This document shows, piece by piece, positions 1-7,589 of a stretch of 56,899 bases of DNA. Origin of the DNA: Pseudomonadota bacterium (GTDB taxonomy: Bacteria; Desulfobacterota; Binatia; Bin18); assembly GCA_005804965.1 (NCBI GenBank), contig SYOC01000241.1, positions 1 through 56,899 on the forward strand. Direction: 5' to 3'. The position numbers and the translations under genes are program-made. Below the pieces are notes generated by a model that saw only the letters and a program-made list of their open reading frames with translations, was not told the DNA's origin and made no database searches. Position 1 is the stretch's first letter; each line of letters opens with the position of its first letter.

Positions 1-1975
1 AACGCGATGTGGAAAAGTCGCCGAGAAAATACAGCACATTCCCCAAAGCCATATGCGCCCGGAGGAGCAACCCCGACTGCTGCATCTGCTGGGCAAGCGT
101 GAGCAGTTGTTGCGCCAAGGCATAGCCTTTGTGGACTTCCCCACGCAGTTCATAGACCATGCAGAGACCAAAGAGGATAGAGGCGAGCTGCGGCGGCTCT
201 CCCAAGTGGCGACACAACTCATGTGCCCGCAGATAGGCGTGCTCCATCTCCTGTAGGGCGGTGCGGCCTCCAATCGCATAGAGGGGAGCAGTGAGCGACA
301 ATTGCAGTCGCACTTCGTGCCGCATTCGCTCCGAGTTCTCTGGCAGCAGCGTGAGGAGTTCCAGCCCGCGCCGCAAATGATTCAAGGCTTCCTGGGGTGC
401 ACCGGCGCGTGCGGCAGCCTCACCTGCCAGGCGATGATAGTACACAGCTTTGCCGTACTCGCGTCCCCGTTCCCAATGCACAGCCAGCTCGGCAGCAATC
501 TCGCCTATGCGCTCTCCATAGGCGGTCTCTTTCCACGCGGCGATGCGCCGGTGTAGTTGTACGCGACGCACTTCAACCAACTGGGCATACACCACTTCAT
601 GACGCACGGCATGAAGAAAACTGTAGCGCCCGCTGATCGTTCCATCTGGCCATTCTTTGACGCCTGCGGCTTGCAGCCATTGCCCGCTACGCCCCAACCT
701 TTCGCAGGTCTCCTCGACGCGGTCTTCCTCAGCCATCAGTCCGGTGGCAACCTCGGCTGCAGCAAACTCCACACCCGCCACACTGGCCACTTCGAGGAGT
801 CGCTGTTCTGCTTCGGACAAACCTTCGAATTGCCGCTCGATTAACTGTCGCACAGTGTCTGGGAGACTTGCGCTGAGGGCGGTCACTGCATCAGCGCGAA
901 AGGCCAGATGCCCGGTTTCTTCGTTAAAGACCCCCTGGCGGATCAAGTCATCCACCATGTTCACTAGGAACAATGGGTTGCCACCGGTGCGGTCATGCAG
1001 CAGAGGGATAACCTCTCGCGGCGCGAGGCGGCGCGTCTCGGCATCAGCGTGGAGCCGCACGGCCAGATATTCGGCAATGGCTTCTTCGGCTAACGGCGCA
1101 AGCCGCAACACTTCACACAGCCCCCGCGCCTCCAGCTCTTGCACGATGCCGTGGAGTGGGGAAGTGTTGTCCGGCACTGCTGCTGGGCGATAGGTACCAA
1201 GAATCAAGAGTCTGGCTGGCGCACGCCGCCGCGCCATATACGTCACCCAATCGAGGGTCGCCACGTCGCTCCAGTGCAAATCCTCAAGTACCAGTACCAC
1301 AATGCGAGTCGTGGCAAGCCCTTCCGCAGTCTCCGCCATTTCGCGCAGCATGCGTTCGCGGCTTGTGTCCTGAAAGCGCTGCTGCACGCGCTGGAATTCT
1401 TGCTGCCCCCACAGACTAGGCAATTGCGCAAACCAACTCGGCGCATAACGCTGAAGCGCAGCGATACGCCGTTCGCCCCCCGGCCCACGGCAGAGTCGCG
1501 CAGTGGCTTCAAGCAACGGAAGATAGGCTTCGCCCGGGCCATATTGTTCCACGCACTGACCAGAAGTAATGCGAACATCAGCGAGATTACGGATCTGCGC
1601 CAGAAACGCATCGACCAACGTCGTTTTCCCTATCCCCGCCTCACCAGCCACGAACACCACTTGTCGTTCGCCTCGCAATGCGTTCGCGAACGAGTGCTGA
1701 AGCCGAGCGATCTCAGATTCCCGACCGACAACGACAGCCGGCGGCATGCTTGGTGTCATATGCTGAGAAGATAGAGGAGTCACCTGTTCTGAGGCAACAC
1801 TGGGGTAAAGAACGGATGAGTGCGCGGGAATGGACGACCCTAGATATTCGTTGTGCGGCAGAGCTTCTGGCGGAGGCTCATGGCCATACATGAAAGAATA
1901 GGCGGTAGGCTCAGCAATAGCCACTGGCTGCTGAGTTTGCCGTTGAGGTTGCATCGGCAAAGCGAAGACTTTCAT
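1..1975 (-). CDS. AAA/STAND-type ATPase with TPR-like C-terminus (partial; runs off left edge)
   Basis: Reverse-complement translation from ATG at 1975: MKVFALPMQPQRQTQQ...VVGRESEIARLQHSFANALRGERQVVFVAGEAGIGKTTLVDAFLAQ...VLVLEDLHWSDVATLDW. Walker A and B present; open to position 1; RBS-like AGGGGAG upstream. Paralogous to 2389..5247. Confidence 0.85.
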   Translation of the reverse strand, partial: MKVFALPMQPQRQTQQPVAIAEPTAYSFMYGHEPPPEALPHNEYLGSSIPAHSSVLYPSVASEQVTPLSSQHMTPSMPPAVVVGRESEIARLQHSFANALRGERQVVFVAGEAGIGKTTLVDAFLAQIRNLADVRITSGQCVEQYGPGEAYLPLLEATARLCRGPGGERRIAALQRYAPSWFAQLPSLWGQQEFQRVQQRFQDTSRERMLREMAETAEGLATTRIVVLVLEDLHWSDVATLDWVTYMARRRAPARLLILGTYRPAAVPDNTSPLHGIVQELEARGLCEVLRLAPLAEEAIAEYLAVRLHADAETRRLAPREVIPLLHDRTGGNPLFLVNMVDDLIRQGVFNEETGHLAFRADAVTALSASLPDTVRQLIERQFEGLSEAEQRLLEVASVAGVEFAAAEVATGLMAEEDRVEETCERLGRSGQWLQAAGVKEWPDGTISGRYSFLHAVRHEVVYAQLVEVRRVQLHRRIAAWKETAYGERIGEIAAELAVHWERGREYGKAVYYHRLAGEAAARAGAPQEALNHLRRGLELLTLLPENSERMRHEVRLQLSLTAPLYAIGGRTALQEMEHAYLRAHELCRHLGEPPQLASILFGLCMVYELRGEVHKGYALAQQLLTLAQQMQQSGLLLRAHMALGNVLYFLGDFSTSR

Positions 1976-2048
1976 GTGTGCTCCCCTTCTTCTGTCCTCT
2001 CTCCGAGCGTTGCTGGGCAGCGATGGCTGCGCAGATACTTATGACGGC

Positions 2049-2303
2049 TTAGGTTTGGTCGGTTGCACGCAGTTCTTTCAGCAGATACGTGAGTAATTCT
2101 TGCAGCGATTGAAAATGGCTCGTGCGGCCAGACGCCAAGTGCTCGACGCGCCCTGCATCATGCGCCGGCGCTCCAGGAGCCGCCCGGAACTGGACGAGGA
2201 ACGCCCACTGTGGAGAGAGCGGCGCATCAAGCGTGCCCGACGAGAGTGGAAAGGCGTGTTTCTGGCTTGGCGTTTTTGTCGTGTGTTTCCCCGCTTTGGT
2301 CAT
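2049..2303 (-). CDS. small conserved hypothetical protein (84 aa)
   Basis: MTKAGKHTTKTPSQKHAFPLSS...LSPQWAFLVQFRAAPGAPAHDAGRVEHLASGRTSHFQSLQELLTYLLKEL; internal start of ORF 2049..2639. The pattern FLVQF..GRVEH..SG..HFQSLQELL looks like a genuine small domain. Confidence 0.6.
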   Translation of the reverse strand: MTKAGKHTTKTPSQKHAFPLSSGTLDAPLSPQWAFLVQFRAAPGAPAHDAGRVEHLASGRTSHFQSLQELLTYLLKELRATDQT

Positions 2304-2346
2304 GCGCAGATCATACCAACCCTCTTGGTGAAGGGGGAGAATTGTG

Positions 2347-2390
2347 CGGTGGAGCGACGGTGGAATATCGGTGGTGTATCGGTGGAATAT
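2347..2390. promoter_or_regulatory. four tandem 11-bp direct repeats (CGGTGGNNNNN), probable operator
   Basis: CGGTGGAGCGA|CGGTGGAATAT|CGGTGGTGTAT|CGGTGGAATAT, contiguous 11-bp periodicity in the divergent intergenic region, directly upstream of a gene with a PhoB/OmpR-type DNA-binding domain. Confidence 0.6.
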
Positions 2391-5247
2391 GGCGCAAGAG
2401 GGTGCTACAGAACCTCTACCGCGCAGAGGACAGCACGTGACACGCATTGAACAACTTGTCTTTCCACCCTTTCGTCTCGATCTGCTGAACGAGCAATTGT
2501 GGTGCGAGCACCAACTCGTGCCGCTGCGGCCGAAGACCTTTGCCGTGCTGCGATTCTTGGTGGAACACGCGGGGCGGTTACTCACGAAAGAAGAATTACT
2601 CAAAGGGGTGTGGCCAGATACGCGCGTGAGCGAAGGCATTCTGAAAGGCTATATTCGCGATTTGCGCGAAGTGCTCGGAGATAATGCCCAGCACCCCCGC
2701 TTTATCGAGACCGTACCCCGTCGCGGACATCGGTTTATCGGACAAGTCGTCAATCGGCAGCATGCACTCGGCAGTGAAACAATTGCGGAATCCAGAAGCC
2801 AGGAGTCAGAATCCAGAACTTCCTTTGCCCTCACTCAGCACCCAGCACTCGGCACTCAGCGCTTTTTGGTAGGAAGAGAGAAAGAATTAGCAACACTACA
2901 CAGCCTGTTCGAGAAAGCCCTTGCCGGGGGACGGCAAATAGTATTCGTCACCGGTGAGCCGGGAATCGGCAAGACCACGCTGGTGGAAGCCTTCCTGTTG
3001 GGGATTAGGGGACAGGGATTGGGGTTGGGCCGCGGGCAGTGTGTCGAGCAGCATGGTGCTGGCGAAGCGTATTTACCGGTGCTCGAAGCCTTAGGACGTA
3101 TCGGGCGGGCACCGGGCGGGGAGCAGTTTGTTGCAATTCTCCAGCAACATGCGCCGACTTGGTTAGTACAAATGCCAGCGCTGCTGAGTGCCGAGGAATT
3201 GGAGACCGTACAACGGCGAGTGGTCGGTGCGACCCGCGAACGCATGCTACGCGAGATGATTGAAGCCATTGAAGCTGTCACTGCTCAGCAGCCGTTGGTG
3301 TTGTGGTTAGAGGACTTACACTGGGCCGATGCCTCGACTGTGGATTGGTTGGCGGCGATCGCCCAGCGTGGAGCGCCAGCACGGCTCTTGGTGATTGGTA
3401 CCTATCGCCCTTCGGATCTCAGTCTGAGCAACCACCCTCTGCGAGCGGTCAAGCAAGAGTTAGTCGCAAAAGGACAGAGCGAGGAACTGCTGCTGCCCTT
3501 CCTCTCAGTGGAAAACGTGGGGCACTACTTGGCGAAGCGCTACTCCCAGCCGCAGTTCCCCGCAGGGTTGGGAGCCGCTGTCCATCGCCGGACGGATGGC
3601 AATCCGTTGTTCGTGGTCAACATGGTGGAGTATCTTGCGGCCCAAGGGATGATCGCCGAAAGAGACGGCCTTTGGCAGCTCCAAACCACGATGGACGAAG
3701 TCGGACGTGGGTTACCAGAAAACCTTCGACAATTGATCAACAAGCATGCCGAGCGACTCAGCGAGGAACATCAGCGCTTGTTAGAAGTCGCCAGTGTTGT
3801 CGGGGTGGCGTTTGCCGCCGCTACCGTCGCCGCAGGGCTCGACTTGCCTGTGGAGTACGTCGAAGAGTCCTGCGAAGGGTTGGTCAAACGCGGACAATTT
3901 CTCTCTGCCCAAGAGCCGTACACGTTGCCGGACGGAACGTTATGCGGGAGGTACACGTTTCAGCATGCCCTCCAGCAGGCAGTGCTATATCAGCGTATCC
4001 CAACCCTGCGGCAGTTGCGGCTGCATCGTCGAGTGGGCGACTATGAAGAGCGAATGCATGGAGCGCGAGCCCAGGAGATCGCCAGCGAATTAGCCGTCCA
4101 CTTTGAGCGGGGCGGAGATCTCACTCGTGCCGTGCAGTATCGCCAGCACGCCGGGCACAATGCCCTGCGCCAACATGGCTACCAAGAGGCCATTGCTCAT
4201 TTCAGACGAGGGTTGGACTTACTCGCCACGTTTCCAGACACACCCGAGCGTCGGCAGCAAGAACTGGCGCTGCAAATCGCCCTAGGATCACCACTCCAAG
4301 CCCTTCAGGGGTACGGCTCCCTTGAGGTCGAAGCGGTCTATACCCGCGCCCGAGAGTTGAGCCAACAAATCGGTGAGGCCTCGCAATTGTTTCCCATCTT
4401 GCGGGGCTTGTATGTCTTCTATTTGCTGCGCGGGCAGATACAGACCGCGCACGAGTTAGGAGAGCGTCTCCTCGGCTTAGCCCAAAAGGTCCAAGATCCA
4501 GCCTTTCTTCTCGAAGCCCATTTCGCCGTGGGGCAAACGCTGATGTTCCGGGGAGAACTGGTTGCTGCCCGAGAGCATCTCGAACGCGGGATCGCCCTCT
4601 ACGACCCCGTCCAACACCATGCTCATGCGTTCCTCTATGGGCAAGATCCTGGGGTGTTTTGCCACGTCCTTGTTGCGTGGGACCTTTGCTCGCTGGGCTA
4701 TCCAGAGCAAGCGCTGGCCAGGAGCCAGGATGCGCTCGCCGTCGCTGAAGAAGTGACGCATCCGTTAAGTTTAGCCGCAGCGCAGGTCTTTTTTGCCTTG
4801 ACGCATCAATTTCGCCGCGAGGGACCAGCCGCCCAAGAGCACGCAGCAGCAGCGATCGAGTTGAGTACTCAGCAAGGGTTCCCTTTTTTCTTAGCGTTCG
4901 GCACAGTTATCACCGGCTGGGCGCTCACCGAGCAGGGGCAAATAGAAAAGGGGATTACCCAAATGCGTCAGGGGCTTGTCGCCTTCCGGGCCACAGGGGC
5001 AGAGCTAGCAACCGTACGCTTTCTAGCTCTGCTAGCGGAAGCCTGGGGCAAAGCTGAGCAGCCAGAGGAAGGGCTTCAGGTGCTTGCCGAAGCATTCGCT
5101 GCAATCAGCAAGGGCGGGGAGTGCGACTATGAAGCCGAGCTGTATCGGCTCAAGGGCGAACTCATCTTGCAAAAACAGTCCGGCAGCAGAGGCCCGACAA
5201 GCAAAGGCAAAACTCGCTCGCCGTCGAAAAAAAGTGCGGTGCCCTAA
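2389..5247 (+). CDS. winged-helix (Trans_reg_C) transcriptional regulator with AAA ATPase and TPR repeats
   Basis: FRLDLLNEQLWCEHQLVPLRPKTFAVLRFLVEHAGRLLTKEELLKGVWPDTRVSEGILKGYIRDLREVLGD...ETVPRRGHRFIG (PhoB-like wHTH), then GREKELATLHSLFEKALAGGRQIVFVTGEPGIGKTTLVEAF. The called start at 2344 overlaps the operator repeats; the true start may be ATG 2389 or GTG 2437. Confidence 0.85.
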   Translation: MAQEGATEPLPRRGQHVTRIEQLVFPPFRLDLLNEQLWCEHQLVPLRPKTFAVLRFLVEHAGRLLTKEELLKGVWPDTRVSEGILKGYIRDLREVLGDNAQHPRFIETVPRRGHRFIGQVVNRQHALGSETIAESRSQESESRTSFALTQHPALGTQRFLVGREKELATLHSLFEKALAGGRQIVFVTGEPGIGKTTLVEAFLLGIRGQGLGLGRGQCVEQHGAGEAYLPVLEALGRIGRAPGGEQFVAILQQHAPTWLVQMPALLSAEELETVQRRVVGATRERMLREMIEAIEAVTAQQPLVLWLEDLHWADASTVDWLAAIAQRGAPARLLVIGTYRPSDLSLSNHPLRAVKQELVAKGQSEELLLPFLSVENVGHYLAKRYSQPQFPAGLGAAVHRRTDGNPLFVVNMVEYLAAQGMIAERDGLWQLQTTMDEVGRGLPENLRQLINKHAERLSEEHQRLLEVASVVGVAFAAATVAAGLDLPVEYVEESCEGLVKRGQFLSAQEPYTLPDGTLCGRYTFQHALQQAVLYQRIPTLRQLRLHRRVGDYEERMHGARAQEIASELAVHFERGGDLTRAVQYRQHAGHNALRQHGYQEAIAHFRRGLDLLATFPDTPERRQQELALQIALGSPLQALQGYGSLEVEAVYTRARELSQQIGEASQLFPILRGLYVFYLLRGQIQTAHELGERLLGLAQKVQDPAFLLEAHFAVGQTLMFRGELVAAREHLERGIALYDPVQHHAHAFLYGQDPGVFCHVLVAWDLCSLGYPEQALARSQDALAVAEEVTHPLSLAAAQVFFALTHQFRREGPAAQEHAAAAIELSTQQGFPFFLAFGTVITGWALTEQGQIEKGITQMRQGLVAFRATGAELATVRFLALLAEAWGKAEQPEEGLQVLAEAFAAISKGGECDYEAELYRLKGELILQKQSGSRGPTSKGKTRSPSKKSAVP

Positions 5248-5285
5248 ATGCTGTGCGCACGAAATACGCCGTGAGTCCTCCATAT

Positions 5286-5383
5286 CGTCATTCCGGGCGA
5301 ACAAGGCGAGACCTGGAATCCAGGAATTTCTCGTCCTGGCCTCTGCTCAAGCCTTCTGGATTCCAGCTTACGCTGGAATGACG
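5286..5383. repeat. REP-like imperfect inverted repeat, copy 1
   Basis: CGTCATTCCGGGCGAACAAGGCGAGACCTGGAATCCAG...CTGGATTCCAGCTTACGCTGGAATGACG; near-identical ends recur at 7340..7415. Confidence 0.75.
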
Positions 5384-5458
5384 AGCGGCTTCGAGTTCAC
5401 GACAGAACCTAATTTGTAATTACTGCGCATTGTACTAAGCCAAATAAAGGAGGGGATT

Positions 5459-6898
5459 ATGCTCGATCTCATCATCCGTGGAGGCCAAGTAGTCACGCCA
5501 CAGGCGGTCGCGGACATGGATATCGGTATTCAAGGCGAGAAGATTGCCGCGTTCGGCCAGCCGGGAACGTTGGCCGCCGACTCTGCTCGCGTAATCGACG
5601 CACAAGGCAAGATCGTCATTCCCGGCGGTATCGAGCCGCATGCGCATGTCGGCATTCCAGTGCCACCGGAATGGACCGGACACGCCGACGTTATGACCCA
5701 ACCGCCGGAAGCCGCCACACGCGCGGCAGCGTTCGGTGGAGTGACGACGTTGATCGACTTTGCTGGCGACCTCAGCCGCGCAGCGCTGAGCGGCCAGCGG
5801 CGACGCTCCATCTCTGAAACTATCGAGCGGCGGCGGGATGTGTTTCGCTCGCATAGCTACATCGACTTTGCCTTCCACTACATTCTCGCTGGCGAGGTCC
5901 GCACCGACACCCTCGGCGAAATCCGCGAGGCACTCAACGAAGGCATCGGCAGCTTCAAGATTTTCACGGTTAACAACCCCGTACGAGTGCCGAACGGGCA
6001 TCTGTGGACGGTGTTTGCCGAAGTCGCCAAACACGGCGGCATGATGGCCATTCATGCAGAGGATGAAGAGATCGTCCAGTTCATGACCAAGAAACTGCAA
6101 GACGAAGGTCGCGACCAAGGCCATAACCTGCATCTCGTCCACAACAACCTGTCCGAAGATATCGCCTTTCGCACGGTGATCCGCCTCGCCAAAGAGACTG
6201 GCGTGGGGATTTACTTCGTGCATGTCACCGCCAAAGAAGGAGTGACGGCCATCGAAGAGGCACGTCATGCTGGCTTGCCCGTGTACGGCGAAGCCTTGCA
6301 TAACTATTTGCAGTTCACCTGCGACGACTACCAGAAACCCGGCGGCACCGCCATCCACACCTATCCAGCCATCAAGTTTGCGGCTGATCGCGAGGCCTTG
6401 ATCGCCGGCATGATGGACGGACGGATTTCCACAACCGCGACCGACGAGTACACTACCTTCAAAGGGCCGAAGCTGTGGGGCGACACCATCGCCACCGTGT
6501 GCGGCGGCCACAACGGCATCGAAACGCGCATTCCTGTCGCCTTCACTAAATTCGTCTCCGAGCGTGGCATGTCGCTGCAACGGTTCGTGGACATTACCTC
6601 GACTAACGCGGCAAAGATCCTCGGGCTTTATCCTCGCAAAGGGGCGATTCAGTTGGGCAGCGATGCCGACCTCGTGCTCATCGACCCGAACCTGAAGAAG
6701 GCCTTAACCGTCAACGACCTACACGCAGACTCGGACTACAGCATTTGGGAAGGGTTCCCGTGTCACGGTTATCCGGTGATGACGATCCTGCGCGGCAAAG
6801 TCATTGTCGAAAACGGCAAGCTAATCGGCAGCGCCGACAACGGTCGCTGGCTGAGCCGCCGCGTGGAGAATAGCGTGTTGGCGAGACCGGCGGTGTAG
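5459..6898 (+). CDS. hydA: dihydropyrimidinase / D-hydantoinase family amidohydrolase
   Basis: GGIEPHAHVGIPVPP, GGVTTLIDFAG, GIGSFKIF (carboxylated-Lys region), HAEDEEIV, TATDEYTTF. Confidence 0.9.
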   Translation: MLDLIIRGGQVVTPQAVADMDIGIQGEKIAAFGQPGTLAADSARVIDAQGKIVIPGGIEPHAHVGIPVPPEWTGHADVMTQPPEAATRAAAFGGVTTLIDFAGDLSRAALSGQRRRSISETIERRRDVFRSHSYIDFAFHYILAGEVRTDTLGEIREALNEGIGSFKIFTVNNPVRVPNGHLWTVFAEVAKHGGMMAIHAEDEEIVQFMTKKLQDEGRDQGHNLHLVHNNLSEDIAFRTVIRLAKETGVGIYFVHVTAKEGVTAIEEARHAGLPVYGEALHNYLQFTCDDYQKPGGTAIHTYPAIKFAADREALIAGMMDGRISTTATDEYTTFKGPKLWGDTIATVCGGHNGIETRIPVAFTKFVSERGMSLQRFVDITSTNAAKILGLYPRKGAIQLGSDADLVLIDPNLKKALTVNDLHADSDYSIWEGFPCHGYPVMTILRGKVIVENGKLIGSADNGRWLSRRVENSVLARPAV

Positions 6899-6938
6899 GA
6901 GGCGGCGAGTCCCGCTTCCTCTGAGGAAGAGCTAACCA

Positions 6939-7253
6939 ATGGCGAAAACTAAAGACGCTCTCACTATTATCGACCGCTTGACCGGGAATGATCGCGAACT
7001 CCAGCAACTCATCGAAAAGGAGACGATCAACGCCCAAGTCACACACTTGATTTATCAAGCGCGGAAGAAAGCCGGTCTCACCCAACAAGAGCTGGCCGAT
7101 ACAATCGGGGCCAAACAATCCGTCATCGCACGGCGGGAAGATGCAGATTACGATGGACACTCGCTGACGATGCTGCAACGTATTGCCGAAGCACTCCAGC
7201 AACGCATCGAGATTCGCTTCCGTCCGGTGAAGCATACCCGTCGTGCCGCATGA
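6939..7253 (+). CDS. XRE-family HTH protein (HigA-like)
   Basis: LIYQARKKAGLTQQELADTIGAKQSVIARREDADYDGHSLTMLQRIAEAL helix-turn-helix. Confidence 0.8.
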   Translation: MAKTKDALTIIDRLTGNDRELQQLIEKETINAQVTHLIYQARKKAGLTQQELADTIGAKQSVIARREDADYDGHSLTMLQRIAEALQQRIEIRFRPVKHTRRAA

Positions 7254-7339
7254 GGTAGCCACAAGCCCCGCCGAGCAAAAAGCCCCACCGAGATTCCTCG
7301 CTGCGTTGCTCAGAAACAACCTCTTCGACTCTGACAGCC

Positions 7340-7415
7340 CGTCATTCCGGGCGAGCAACGCGAGACCCGGAATCCAGAAGGAAAACCCTGGATTCCCGCG
7401 TGTGCGGGAATGACG
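7340..7415. repeat. REP-like inverted repeat, copy 2
   Basis: CGTCATTCCGGGCGAGCAACGCGAGACCCGGAATCCAG...CTGGATTCCCGCGTGTGCGGGAATGACG; ends match copy 1 at 5286..5383. Confidence 0.75.
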
Positions 7416-7589
7416 GCCAGGAGTGAGTCCCCGTTTCTGCTTCCGTGTTGAGCGCCCGGCGCTCTGGGCGACTCGGAATGACAAAATGCGGCTTGGCATG
7501 ACAACGCTTCGCCGTTTCGCCTTTTGCCCTTTTCGCCATGCCCCCTCATCATTGCCCCGCTCTGCTCTGTGCGCTACAAGCAGACACGG

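Noticed and set aside
5435-6580. 381-aa minus-strand ORF antisense to the hydantoinase gene
   Set aside because: Mirror of a strongly conserved sense gene in GC-rich DNA; no family recognised.
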